DNA from: Streptomyces somaliensis DSM 40738
GTDB lineage: Bacteria; Actinomycetota; Actinomycetes; Streptomycetales; Streptomycetaceae
Assembly: GCA_012396115.1 (NCBI GenBank)
Contig: JAAXOU010000006.1
Span: 1-45,554, forward strand
Length of the DNA: 45,554 bases
Reading direction: 5' to 3'
Positions within the stretch are counted from its first letter, which is position 1; every line of letters begins with the position of its first letter. The notes under the pieces were generated by a model. The model worked only from the letters and a program-made list of their open reading frames with translations, searched no databases and was not told where the DNA came from. The translations under genes were made by a program, and so were the position numbers. This document shows positions 10,433-17,990 of the stretch, piece by piece.

Positions 10433-11590
10433 CTAAGCGTCGCGCACCAGATCCGCACCAGATGACGGGTCGGTGCCCTTCCAGCGGGCGGCCCGCACGA
10501 GGTCGTCGAGCCCCCTTGCAACCTCCTGCTGCCGGGTCAGGTCCGAGTGCTGGTAGATCAGCGCGGCCTTCTCCGACGACTGCCCCGCGCGGACCATCGT
10601 GTCCTTGAGCGTGGCGCCCGAACGGGTCGCGAGGGTGTGCCCGGTGTGGCGAAGGTCGTAGAACCGGAAGCCCTCCGGGAGGCCGGCCGCGGCACGGGCC
10701 CGGCGCCACGTGCGCCCGAAGGTCGAGCGGCGGAACGGCTTGCCCTTCTCCCCTACGAACAGCAGCCCCTCCGGCCCCTTCTCCGCGTACCAGTCGAGAT
10801 GGCGCCGGAGGTCGGCCCGGAGGAAGGCCGGCAGGACGACGACCCGCCTTCCGGCTTCGGACTTGGTGGGCCCTTCCGCACGCTTGCCGGTGGTCAGCTC
10901 GGGCGCGGCACGGCGTACCCGGATGGTCATGGCGTCCAGGTCGACGTCCTTGCGGCGCAGCTCGGCCTGTTCCTCCGGGCGCATGGGCCCGTAGGCCCCG
11001 AGGAAGACCATCAGCCGCCAACGGGGCCCGACGGCGTCGGCGAGCGCGTCGACCTGGTCGACGGTGGCGATCTGCCGTTCGGCGGCGGCCTCCTTGCCCG
11101 CGCCCCGGATGCGGCACGGGTTCCGGCGGATCAGCTCGTCGTCGACGGCGGTTTCCATGATGGCCTTCAGGAGCCGGTACGCCTTGGCAACGGTCGTGGC
11201 ACCCGTGGCCTTGAGGCGTTCGGTCCGCCAGGTGCGGACACGCGGGGCGGTGATCTCGTCGAGGTCCAGATCCTCGAAGGCGGGGAGGAGGTGCAGCCGG
11301 AGGAGGCGCCGGTACAGCTCGTCGGTCGTGGCGGCGAGCCCGCGTTCGTCGACCCACTGGAGGGCGTACTCCTTGAAGTTCACGGCACCCGCGTCCGGGT
11401 CCTGCCAGTTCCCGCGCGACAGGTCGGCTTCGATCTGTGAGAGCCAGACCTCCGCGTCCCGCTTGGTCGCGAACGTCTCGGGCGAACGGAATTCCTGCCC
11501 GTCCGGCCCCTGGTAGCTCGCGGTCCAGCGACCGGAGCGGTACTGACGTACGGCACCGAACCGACGCCGGGTGCCCTTCTTGTTCCCCAT
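10433..11590 (-). CDS. int: Tyrosine-recombinase integrase of the AICE
   Basis: Site-specific recombinase for integration and excision at tRNA-Gly. The 385-aa product has an N-terminal arm-binding/SAM-like region (about residues 60-170, FKEYALQWVDERGL) and a catalytic domain (about 180-360). The box I Arg lies in GAYGPMRPEEQAEL, a Lys in GPTKSEAGRR, the box II Arg in FYDLRHTGHTLAT, and the Tyr in ALIYQHSD. Two usual His positions differ: HxxR reads YDLR, and the later GHSS-type His reads GQSS. The ATG at 11590 overlaps the xis stop (TGATG). Located 52 bp from attL, as in pSAM2. Confidence 0.93.
   Translation of the reverse strand: MGNKKGTRRRFGAVRQYRSGRWTASYQGPDGQEFRSPETFATKRDAEVWLSQIEADLSRGNWQDPDAGAVNFKEYALQWVDERGLAATTDELYRRLLRLHLLPAFEDLDLDEITAPRVRTWRTERLKATGATTVAKAYRLLKAIMETAVDDELIRRNPCRIRGAGKEAAAERQIATVDQVDALADAVGPRWRLMVFLGAYGPMRPEEQAELRRKDVDLDAMTIRVRRAAPELTTGKRAEGPTKSEAGRRVVVLPAFLRADLRRHLDWYAEKGPEGLLFVGEKGKPFRRSTFGRTWRRARAAAGLPEGFRFYDLRHTGHTLATRSGATLKDTMVRAGQSSEKAALIYQHSDLTRQQEVARGLDDLVRAARWKGTDPSSGADLVRDA
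10444..10464. repeat. Candidate integrase arm-type repeats (left)
   Basis: GCACCAGAT occurs at 10444-10452 and again at 10455-10463, inside the 3' end of int, and once more near the other att end at 22649-22657. Placement on both sides of the att core fits arm-type recombinase sites; inferred only from position. Confidence 0.35.
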
Positions 11591-11802
11591 CAGGCCGCCC
11601 TTCCGTAGCGGGAGCGCCGGCGGCGGATCGGCTGGACGGTGTTGCCCTCGATGTACGCCTCCAGGACCCGCGCCGGTATGCGGACGTGGCGGCCGACCTT
11701 CACGAAGGCGATCCGGCGTTCCGCGATGAGCCGCCGGGGGAAGCGGGTGGTGGTGCCGAGGCGTTCGGCGGCCTGCTCGACGGTCAGAAGGACGTCACTC
11801 AC
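11590..11802 (-). CDS. xis: Excisionase / helix-turn-helix directionality factor
   Basis: 70-aa DNA-binding protein of the MerR-like excisionase type: LLTVEQAAERLGTTTRFPRRLIAERRI is the helix-turn-helix, VKVGRHVRIPARVLEAYIEG the wing, and the tail is Arg-rich. Expected to steer the integrase towards excision. GTG at 11802 overlaps the rep stop (GTGA) and follows AAAGGAG, so translation is coupled to rep; its own stop overlaps the int start. The rep-xis-int order matches pSAM2. Confidence 0.88.
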   Translation of the reverse strand: MSDVLLTVEQAAERLGTTTRFPRRLIAERRIAFVKVGRHVRIPARVLEAYIEGNTVQPIRRRRSRYGRAA

Positions 11803-13157
11803 GACCGGTCTCCTTTCATGGCGTACAGGGCTTCGCGGGCGGTTTCCCGGTTGGGTTGGAGGTCCCGGGCGAGGGACGCGGAAAGCCACTCTTCGGCGAG
11901 GCCGAGGCCGGTACCGGCGTAGGCCCAGTGCGCGAGGACGTACGTCGTCTCCTCCCGGCCGTCCGGGTCGTCACCGGCCGGGCGTCGTCCGTCGGGGAGG
12001 GAGGCGAGCGCCTGTGCGCGGCGCCATGCGGCGCGGGCGTCGCGGAGGGTGCCGAGGGTGGTGGAGTAGCGGCGGGATTTGGTGGAGAAGTGGCCGCGGA
12101 AGCCGAGCATGTGGGCCCAGGCGCGCAGGCGGAGGTGTTGCAGGTCCTTGCGGGCGCCGAGGGTCCAGGCGGTGCGGATGAGGCGGCGGGCGTGGTCGCT
12201 GATGTCGAGTTGGGCGAGTTCGGCGGCGAACTTCAGCGGCCGGTCGAGGGCGCCCGTCGCGGTCTCGGCGCCCTTGGTGGCGTACTTGGCGATGTAGGCG
12301 GCCACGGCCCGTTCGGTCAGTTCCCGGCCGCCGTCGAAGTCGGCCGAGCGGATCGTACGGATGTCGAGTTGGCGGCCGAAGGTGAAGGTGTGGGCGCGGC
12401 CGTCGACGACCGGGCCGTCGACGCGGGCGGCGGTGGCGGCGGCCCGGATGGCGTCGGTCAGCAGCTCGGCGGTGGCCCAGGGCGGGGGCGGGGTGTCGCC
12501 GCCGTCGGGGCCGTCGATGCGGATCACGGCGTGGAAGTGGACGGCACCCCGCTTTTGGTACTCGGCGACCTTGGCGAAGGACACCCGCGCGTGTTCGCGG
12601 AAGGTCCGTTGGGTGAGGCCGGCGCGCTTGGCGACCTCCCGACGCAGGTAGATGGAGAAGCGCCGCCACAGCGGACCGGCGTGCGCGTTCCACAGCACGG
12701 CCGCTTCGTAGTCGTAGGTGTCCGGGTCGAGGGCGGTGCCGAGGACGGCGTCGTCCTGGTCGTGGCGGGCGCCGCATCGGCAGGGGCGGACCGTGCCGGC
12801 CGGGCCGGTGGGGCGGTTGTGGACCGGGCCGAAGCCGGGAGCGGTGAAGGTGGCGAAGACCCGCGGGTGGGTGGCGACCTGTTCGGGGACGCCCTTGCCG
12901 CCGCGCAGTCCGGCGGTGATCAGGTGGAAGGTGTCGCGGCGGTACACCTCGGCGCAGGCCGCGCACCGGGTCGTACGCCGGTTGTTGCAGCGCACGAGGA
13001 GCTGTCCGGCCGGGAAGTCGGCCGAGTCGAGGTGGCGCAGGACGCGGCCGATCTCACCGGTACGGGTGTTCACGTCGTACTCGGTGCGGCGGCCGTCGAG
13101 ACGGATCGGGTGCGTGCAGCCGCCGAGGCCGGACAGTTGGCGCATGAGCGCGGGCAT
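11799..13157 (-). CDS. RepSA-like replication initiator of the AICE
   Basis: Rolling-circle-type initiator that lets the excised element replicate. The 452-aa product carries HUH-family features: motif I-like FATFTAPGFGPVH (about residue 100), motif II GAVHFHAVIRID with the His-hydrophobic-His triad, and motif III AAYIAKYATKG with the candidate Tyr. Cys pairs (CNNRRTTRCAACAEVYRRDT; CRCG) suggest a zinc site. No ATG/GTG/TTG exists in frame upstream of 13157. However, a strong AAGGAG (13226-13231) precedes two in-frame ATC codons at 13220, so the protein may start there with 21 extra residues (IITRATPPPLRELG). Its stop overlaps the xis start. Confidence 0.88.
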   Translation of the reverse strand: MPALMRQLSGLGGCTHPIRLDGRRTEYDVNTRTGEIGRVLRHLDSADFPAGQLLVRCNNRRTTRCAACAEVYRRDTFHLITAGLRGGKGVPEQVATHPRVFATFTAPGFGPVHNRPTGPAGTVRPCRCGARHDQDDAVLGTALDPDTYDYEAAVLWNAHAGPLWRRFSIYLRREVAKRAGLTQRTFREHARVSFAKVAEYQKRGAVHFHAVIRIDGPDGGDTPPPPWATAELLTDAIRAAATAARVDGPVVDGRAHTFTFGRQLDIRTIRSADFDGGRELTERAVAAYIAKYATKGAETATGALDRPLKFAAELAQLDISDHARRLIRTAWTLGARKDLQHLRLRAWAHMLGFRGHFSTKSRRYSTTLGTLRDARAAWRRAQALASLPDGRRPAGDDPDGREETTYVLAHWAYAGTGLGLAEEWLSASLARDLQPNRETAREALYAMKGDRS

Positions 13158-13308
13158 GGTGCCGAGGGCGGCCAGTTCGCCGAGTTCGCGGAGCGGAGGC
13201 GGAGTGGCGCGGGTGATGATGGCTTTCTCCTTCTGGTTCGGCTGGAGGGAGAGGGCCCCGGGGCGGCGGATGCTTGGCGGTATCGAGGCCGCCCCGGGGT
13301 CCGGTGCG

Positions 13309-13587
13309 TCAGCGGCGGTACTGGTCGTGCAGCAGCGAGCGCAGGACCGCGGCGGCGACGGCCACGGAGACGGCCGTGACGGCGACGGCGGCCAGGAGCG
13401 CGGTCAGCACGACGCCGCCGACGAGGACGGCCGTGACCGCTCCGGTGCTGACGGAGACCTGCGGGGCCGGACGCCGGGCGGGCGCCCGGTCGGCCGTGGT
13501 GGGGGTGGGCGCGGGCGGCGGAGTGGGGCTGTCGGGGTACTTGGGCAGGAACACGGCGAAGTTCTCCTTACCTACTCGTCTAGTCAT
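13309..13587 (-). CDS. SpdD-like small membrane protein
   Basis: 92-aa protein with a Pro-rich N-terminal half (PKYPDSPTPPPAPTPTT) and one long hydrophobic helix (VTAVLVGGVVLTALLAAVAVTAVSV). Layout and position match the Spd (plasmid spread) proteins of Streptomyces AICEs, which help intramycelial spread after transfer. The ATG at 13587 lies inside an operator-like ACTCGTCTA sequence, suggesting KorSA-type control. The start is 3 nt from the stop of the upstream gene. Confidence 0.7.
   Translation of the reverse strand: MTRRVGKENFAVFLPKYPDSPTPPPAPTPTTADRAPARRPAPQVSVSTGAVTAVLVGGVVLTALLAAVAVTAVSVAVAAAVLRSLLHDQYRR
13573..13587. promoter_or_regulatory. KorSA-like operator half-site (A) over the SpdD start
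   Basis: TACTCGTCTAGTCAT shares TACTCGTCTA with the sites upstream of the transfer regulator and repressor genes. It overlaps the ATG of the SpdD-like gene. Confidence 0.45.
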
Positions 13588-13774
13588 GTGAGCCGTTGAT
13601 GAGGTCCACGCCGGAGCGCGTGCCGGACTCGATGACGGGGGCCATGAAGGTCTGCGAGAGCCAGAAGCCGAAGAGGGCGATCACGACGACGATCCACGTG
13701 CGGACGCCGAGGAACTTGACCGCTCCCCAGGCGAAGAAGCCGAGGACGACCACGAGCGGCAGGCTGACGGTCAC
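13580..13774 (-). CDS. Small two-TM membrane protein of the transfer region
   Basis: 64-aa protein made almost wholly of two hydrophobic segments (LPLVVVLGFFAWGAVKFLG and WIVVVIALFGFWLSQTFMAPV). Its stop lies 2 nt before the SpdD-like start, so the two are co-translated. Small membrane genes of this kind are usual between rep and tra in AICEs, with a presumed accessory role in spread. The product is not recognised beyond that. Confidence 0.65.
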   Translation of the reverse strand: MTVSLPLVVVLGFFAWGAVKFLGVRTWIVVVIALFGFWLSQTFMAPVIESGTRSGVDLINGSHD

Positions 13775-13789
13775 GATGTGCGGGTCCTT

Positions 13790-13981
13790 TCAGCGGACGG
13801 GGCAGCGGTGGGTACGGGCGGCCAGCTCGGCGGCGGCACGGCTGTCGTAGTCGGCGGAGAAGCCGCAGCGCGGAGCCGTGCAGGCGGCGGTGTGCTTCTC
13901 CCGGCCGCGGCCGTCGTAGTACGTACCGACCTGTACCGGGCCGATGCGGATGACGGAGCGGAAGCGGCGACGGGCGGTCAT
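13790..13981 (-). CDS. Mobile-element transfer protein (SpdA-like)
   Basis: 63-aa basic protein (FRSVIRIGPVQVGTYYDGRG) with a Cys pair (CTAPRCGF) and a C-terminal HRC, a possible small zinc fold. I recognise this as the conserved small protein usually annotated 'mobile element transfer protein' in Streptomyces AICEs. Its exact biochemical role is unknown. It lies 15 nt from the downstream two-TM gene and 12 nt from the upstream DUF2637-like gene. Confidence 0.75.
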   Translation of the reverse strand: MTARRRFRSVIRIGPVQVGTYYDGRGREKHTAACTAPRCGFSADYDSRAAAELAARTHRCPVR

Positions 13982-13993
13982 GCGGGTCTCCTC

Positions 13994-14641
13994 TCAGAGG
14001 TGGGCGGCGATGGCTTCGGCCAGGGGCGCGGGGACGCCGAGGCGGGCGCGCAGGGTCGGGGTGTCGATGGGTGTTCCGGTACGGGCGTGGTGCTCGGCGG
14101 CGACCTTGCGGGCGTGCTCGACCAGGGCGGCCGGGACGGCCACGGCGGGCCGCGCGGGTGGTGCTTCCACGGCGGCGGGCCGGGTGGACGGTTCCTCGGG
14201 CGGGGGTTCGGGGTCGTCCTCCTGGTCCTCGATGTCCTCATCGCGCTGGGCGGACTCGGTTTCCTTGTCCGCCGTCGGCGGTGGGGAGTGGGCGAGGAGG
14301 GTTCCGCCGAGGAAGGCGACCGCGGGCCAGCCCGCGACGAGGATGCGCAGCCAGGCGGGGACCTGGTCCATGTCGAGCAGGCCGGCGGTGGCGACGTTCG
14401 CGCCGAGGGAGGCGGCGAGCGCGATCACGAACCAGCACCACCCGGCCGCTTTCGCCTCACCGGTCCGCAGCCGGCGCCAGGCGGCGACGAGCAGCAGGTC
14501 GACCGATACGGGGTAGGCCCACGCCTTCCACCCGTCCTGCCCGGCCGCCGAGGCGAGGTCATGCAGGTGGGCGAAGGACAGCGCGGCGGCGATGACCGCT
14601 TGGACGAGCACCGCGTCGACGCGGGCCAGGTGGACGCGCAT
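13994..14641 (-). CDS. DUF2637/SpdB-like membrane protein
   Basis: 215-aa protein with four predicted TM helices in the first 125 residues (VLVQAVIAAALSFAHLHDLA, AWAYPVSVDLLLVAAWR, AAGWCWFVIALAASLGANVA, WLRILVAGWPAVAFLGGTLLA). An acidic Pro-rich linker follows (EDQEDDPEPPPEEPS), then a C-terminal helical domain (VEHARKVAAEHHARTG...LRARLGVPAPLAEAIAA). This DUF2637-type arrangement is common in AICE transfer operons as SpdB-like spread proteins. It lies in the same minus-strand operon downstream of traSA. Confidence 0.78.
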   Translation of the reverse strand: MRVHLARVDAVLVQAVIAAALSFAHLHDLASAAGQDGWKAWAYPVSVDLLLVAAWRRLRTGEAKAAGWCWFVIALAASLGANVATAGLLDMDQVPAWLRILVAGWPAVAFLGGTLLAHSPPPTADKETESAQRDEDIEDQEDDPEPPPEEPSTRPAAVEAPPARPAVAVPAALVEHARKVAAEHHARTGTPIDTPTLRARLGVPAPLAEAIAAHL

Positions 14642-14727
14642 GCGGCGGCTCCTTTTCGGGTTCGGGCATGGGAGGGGTAGGGACGTGGCGTGAGGCGGTC
14701 ACGCCGACCGGGTCGGGAAGGGGACGG

Positions 14728-16104
14728 TCAGCCGGTCGCCGGACGCGGCTGGACGACCGGGGCCGGGGGTTCGACCGGCCGTACGGGCACGTCGGGCCGG
14801 AAGGGCTTGAGCGCGGGCAGGTCGGGCGCCAGGTGTGCCGCCTTGCGGCAGATGTCGGCGGCCTCTCCGAGAGAGAGGTACGGGGTGCGGATGCGGGACC
14901 AGCCGCCGGAGGTGTCACCGGCCACGGCCAGGCCCGGCCGTTCGGGTGCGATGGCGCAGGCGGCCATGACCGCTTCGGGGGCGATGTCGCCGAGCGCCAT
15001 CTTCGCCGAGGCTTCGTCGTTCACGCGGTGGCAGACGCGGCCGGTGAGCTGGGCCCGCAGCATGGTCGCGCCCTTGCCCAGCTCGGCGCCGAAGCGCTGC
15101 CCGCACACCTCCAGGTAGATGCCAGCGGCCCGACCGAGCTGGGCCAGGCGGATGAGCTGGGTGACCATCTCGTCCCGGCGTTCCTCGTCCTTCTTCGTGG
15201 CGACGAGGAAGAGCTCTGCCACCTCGTCCACGAACAGCACGATCGGTGTGGGCCGTTCGTTCTCCGGCAGACCCCAGACGTCGGAGGTGATCTCCTCCGC
15301 CGGGGTGTCGGGTGCGATGCCCTGCCGGGTCTTGATCAGGTCGTACCGGTCCTCCATCTCCTTCACGAGCGCGGGCAGCAACTCGGCCGCCTGCTCCGGG
15401 TCGGTCGCCAGAGCCGACAGCCGGGTGGCGAACGGCGCCAGCTCCACGCCCCGCTTGCAGTCGATGCCGACCAGCGCGACCGGCTGACGGGCGAGGCCCG
15501 CGACGAGGTGCCGCAGGTACATGGACTTGCCGGACAGCGTGGCGCCGAGGGTGAGTTGGTGCGGGATGGTCCGGTAGTCGCGTACGAAGGGGGTGGCGTC
15601 CTCGCGCAGCGCGACGGGCACCTTCAGCAGCCCGGCGTCGACCTTGCGGGGCACCCGCACCCGCCGCAGCACGTCGAAGCCGACGAGCCGGAGTTCAACG
15701 ACACCCGGCTTGACCGTCCTGACGTACACGGCGTGCACCCCCCAGGCGTGCCGCAGCCGTTCGGCCGAGGCCGCCACGTCCGCCGGTTCCTGCCCCGGAG
15801 CGAGCCGCAGCCGGAGCCGTAATCCGGTCGAGGTGGGCCGGATGATGCCCCGGCGGGGCGGCACGGGCCGGACCTCACGGCGGGTGGTGGCCTTGACCGC
15901 CAGGACCCGCAGCCGGGAGGGCGCCACGGTCAGGCCGCACGCCTCCATGACCGAGCCGTACGAGGCGAGCAGCCGGACCGTGGAGACCGGCAGGCCGACC
16001 GCGGACCAGTAGACCGCCGGGTGCTTGGCCCGGGCATAGGCGGCCCCGCCACCGAGTGCGGCGAGGGGGCCACCCACCTCCAGGAGCGTCGTCAGGTCGG
16101 TCAT
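14728..16104 (-). CDS. TraSA-like FtsK/SpoIIIE DNA translocase
   Basis: Conjugative translocase expected to pump double-stranded element DNA between hyphae, the hallmark of Streptomyces AICE transfer. The 458-aa product has an N-terminal hydrophobic stretch, Walker A GATLSGKSMYLRHLVAG (about residues 200-216), Walker B PIVLFVDEVAELF (about 305), and an FtsK-type core (QLIRLAQLGRAAGIYLEVCG). A Pro-rich tail ends the protein. ATG at 16104 (MTDLTTLLEVGG) overlaps the upstream stop as TGATG; the longer open frame upstream is Arg-rich and antisense-like, so it was not used. Confidence 0.92.
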   Translation of the reverse strand: MTDLTTLLEVGGPLAALGGGAAYARAKHPAVYWSAVGLPVSTVRLLASYGSVMEACGLTVAPSRLRVLAVKATTRREVRPVPPRRGIIRPTSTGLRLRLRLAPGQEPADVAASAERLRHAWGVHAVYVRTVKPGVVELRLVGFDVLRRVRVPRKVDAGLLKVPVALREDATPFVRDYRTIPHQLTLGATLSGKSMYLRHLVAGLARQPVALVGIDCKRGVELAPFATRLSALATDPEQAAELLPALVKEMEDRYDLIKTRQGIAPDTPAEEITSDVWGLPENERPTPIVLFVDEVAELFLVATKKDEERRDEMVTQLIRLAQLGRAAGIYLEVCGQRFGAELGKGATMLRAQLTGRVCHRVNDEASAKMALGDIAPEAVMAACAIAPERPGLAVAGDTSGGWSRIRTPYLSLGEAADICRKAAHLAPDLPALKPFRPDVPVRPVEPPAPVVQPRPATG

Positions 16105-16457
16105 CAGGCGGCCCCCACGGCGGCCGGGAAGGCGGCCGGGGTGACGGCGGCGGCGCGGAAGGCGATGCCGTGCCGCTGCTGCCCGTTGAAGACGCTCTCC
16201 CACGGGCGGGCCACCAGTCCCGGCAGCGAGACCGGCGAGCCGAGAACCAGCCCCTCGGAAACGCCGCTCTCCGGAACCGTGACCTTGAGCAGCGACGATT
16301 CCCCGTCCTCGATGTAGACGACGCCGACCGTCATCAGCGCCTCACCACTCACGGCGTCCTTGGCGACCTCGCCCGTCTGGCGGTCGCGAACCTTCGGCTC
16401 GGGAGCCTCGGTCAGCAGGATCGTCGCGGCCGAGGTCTCCACGCGGATGGTACGCAA
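16104..16457 (-). CDS. SCO3933-like regulatory protein
   Basis: 117-aa protein (IRVETSAATILLTEAPEPK, DRQTGEVAKDAVSGEALMTVG, ...SLPGLVARPWESVFNGQQRHGIAFRA). It resembles the family annotated as SCO3933 regulatory proteins, found directly upstream of AICE tra genes. The start is TTG at 16457, preceded by GGGGAG. Its stop overlaps the traSA start, so it is co-translated with the translocase. An operator-like ACTCGTCTA site (16472-16487) lies 15 nt upstream, implying repression by the GntR protein. Confidence 0.75.
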   Translation of the reverse strand: MRTIRVETSAATILLTEAPEPKVRDRQTGEVAKDAVSGEALMTVGVVYIEDGESSLLKVTVPESGVSEGLVLGSPVSLPGLVARPWESVFNGQQRHGIAFRAAAVTPAAFPAAVGAA

Positions 16458-16471
16458 GACTTCTCCCCATC

Positions 16472-16487
16472 TACTCGTCTATACAAG
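16472..16487. promoter_or_regulatory. KorSA-like operator (B) upstream of the tra operon
   Basis: TACTCGTCTATACAAG: imperfect palindrome (CTCGT, 4 nt, ACAAG) matching site C in 10 of the first 10 core bases, placed just before the ribosome site of the first tra-operon gene. Confidence 0.6.
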
Positions 16488-16545
16488 ATGTGACCTTCGA
16501 ACCCGATCTCCGGGAACGACGACCACCTTGCCACACAGCTTGCCC

Positions 16546-16561
16546 ACTCGTCTATACGAGT
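16546..16561. promoter_or_regulatory. KorSA-like operator (C), perfect palindrome
   Basis: ACTCGT, CTAT, ACGAGT: perfect 6-bp arms. It lies between the repressor gene and the tra operon, 59 bp from site B, consistent with cooperative repression of the tra promoter. Confidence 0.65.
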
Positions 16562-16622
16562 ATGCCTGTTGGGGTGTACGAGTTCGGAGAAGCACCCCCG
16601 CGCACCGCCACCGCCCCCGCGA

Positions 16623-17411
16623 TCAGGTCGCCGGGAGCTGGTACGACAGGACGTAGGCGTCCGCCGCCATGACCGTGTCGCAGACCTCCACGGGCCGCCC
16701 TTCCGTGTCGTACGCGGTCCGGATCAGATGGATCACGGGCACGCCGGAGGCCAGCCGGAGCGTCTTGACCTCGTCCGGCGAGGGCATCCGGGCGCGGATC
16801 TCCTCCTCGAAGTGGTCCAGGCGGTGGCCCAGCTCCTCAAGGCGGGCGTAGATCCCGCCGGGCCCCGGGTTGGGTTCCGCGATCGGCGTACCGCGCGCGA
16901 TGTCGAGCGGCAGGTACGACGTGGCGAACTCCACCGGGCGGCCGTCCAGCAAGTAGCGGCGGCGACGGGCGAGCACACGGCGTACGGACCCGAGCCGGGT
17001 GGAGACGTCCTGGTCGGCCTTCTCCTCCTTGACCTCCAGGCTGTCGACCTGGGGGTGACTGCCGGCCGCGTCCGCCTCCACGATGAATGCGGACTTGCCC
17101 TGCTCCCGGTGGCGCCGGGCGAAGCGGTCGGAGGCGAGCCGCCGCACGGGCGGCCGGGGTCGCACGAAGACGCCCTTGCCGTGTTCGGCGTGCACCAGCC
17201 CTTCCCCCTGGAGGACGGAGAAGGAGTTTCGGACGGTCATCCGGGACACCCCGTAGTGCTCCACGAGCTCGGCTTCCGAGGGCAGCTTCTCGCCCTCCTT
17301 GAAACGGCCGCGGTCGATGGCTTCGCGCAACTGGTCGGCGATCTGCCGGAAGACCGCACGATCACTCGTGGGGTCGAGGGCACCCAGCAGGCCGGAGCGG
17401 AGAGGGGACAC
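16623..17411 (-). CDS. KorSA-like GntR/UTRA transcriptional repressor
   Basis: 262-aa regulator. The N-terminal GntR winged helix (about residues 18-85: AVFRQIADQLREAIDRGRF, EGEKLPSEAELVEHYGVSRM, TVRNSFSVLQGEGLVHAEHG) is followed by a C-terminal UTRA effector-binding domain (about 100-255: VRRVLARRRRYLLDGRPVEF...SYLPLDIARGTPI). Translation begins at GTG 17411 after AAAGGAG. In pSAM2, KorSA of this family keeps transfer and excision genes off. Five related ACTCGTCTA-type sequences in the element, one in its own promoter (17427-17440), suggest autoregulation and control of tra, spd and the ATPase gene. Confidence 0.88.
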   Translation of the reverse strand: MSPLRSGLLGALDPTSDRAVFRQIADQLREAIDRGRFKEGEKLPSEAELVEHYGVSRMTVRNSFSVLQGEGLVHAEHGKGVFVRPRPPVRRLASDRFARRHREQGKSAFIVEADAAGSHPQVDSLEVKEEKADQDVSTRLGSVRRVLARRRRYLLDGRPVEFATSYLPLDIARGTPIAEPNPGPGGIYARLEELGHRLDHFEEEIRARMPSPDEVKTLRLASGVPVIHLIRTAYDTEGRPVEVCDTVMAADAYVLSYQLPAT

Positions 17412-17426
17412 GTGTACTCCTTTAGG

Positions 17427-17440
17427 TATCTAGACGAGTG
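17427..17440. promoter_or_regulatory. KorSA-like operator half-site (D)
   Basis: TATCTAGACGAGTG is the reverse complement of CACTCGTCTAGATA. It lies directly upstream of the repressor's own GTG and in the divergent promoter region shared with the Nudix gene. Confidence 0.55.
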
Positions 17441-17494
17441 GGCGAGTGTTGTTGCTACGGTGGAGAGCCTAGCCAGCCGAGAGGGCCGAGGACC

Positions 17495-17926
17495 GTGAGC
17501 ACCGACCGTCCGCATTCCGTGAGCGTCGCCGGAGTCATCGTCGACGACCAGGGCCGGGCCCTCCTGATCAAGCGCCGCGACAACGGCCACTGGGAACCCC
17601 CGGGCGGAGTCCTCGAACGCGAGGAGACCATTCCCGAAGCCCTCCAGCGCGAAGTCCTCGAAGAGACCGGAATCAAGATCGCGCTTCCCGCGACCCTGAC
17701 CGGTGTCTACAAGAACATGACGGGCCTGATCGTCTCCCTGGTCTTCCGCTGCGAGGCCGCCGACGGCACGCCCACCACGGGCGAGGAGACCCGCGCGCTG
17801 CGCTGGGCCACCCGTGAGGAAGTCACCGAACTCGCCGACGAGGCGTACGCGATCCGCGTCCTGGACGCACTCGACGCGATATCCCCGCCGGCCGTCCGCG
17901 CCCACGACGGAGTGAAACTCGTCTAG
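17495..17926 (+). CDS. Nudix protein, Pif-like (element immunity)
   Basis: 143-aa Nudix-domain protein with a complete Nudix box: GGVLEREETIPEALQREVLE followed by ETGI (about residues 39-62), in an otherwise typical mutT-like fold (VAGVIVDDQGRALLIKRRDN). In pSAM2 the Nudix-motif protein Pif prevents redundant transfer between cells already carrying the element, and sits near korSA; position here suggests the same role. GTG at 17495 follows a GA-rich leader; the open frame upstream to 17438 is Cys-rich and unlikely. It is divergent from the GntR repressor, sharing its 83-bp promoter region. Confidence 0.85.
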   Translation: MSTDRPHSVSVAGVIVDDQGRALLIKRRDNGHWEPPGGVLEREETIPEALQREVLEETGIKIALPATLTGVYKNMTGLIVSLVFRCEAADGTPTTGEETRALRWATREEVTELADEAYAIRVLDALDAISPPAVRAHDGVKLV

Positions 17927-17970
17927 CCCGAACCCGCTGCACATGGCGGCCTACCAGCATGAAGGAACTT

Positions 17971-17990
17971 GTATGCACGAGTATACGAGT
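17971..17990. promoter_or_regulatory. KorSA-like operator (E) over a start codon
   Basis: GTATGCACGAGTATACGAGT contains two ACGAGT half-sites and overlaps the ATG at 17973. Binding here would cover the translation start region of the ATPase gene. Confidence 0.5.

Noticed and set aside
10294-10521. Minus-strand open frame across tRNA-Gly (GDGNRTRALSLGSS...), and a similar one at 22775-22969 (ERVTGIEPAL)
   Set aside because: These translate the complementary strand of the tRNA 3' end and its repeat; such peptides are well-known mis-annotations, not genes.
11856-13379. A 507-codon plus-strand frame opposite the RepSA-like gene
   Set aside because: Rep motifs on the minus strand are clear; the plus frame is Gly/Val/Ala-rich with no motif.
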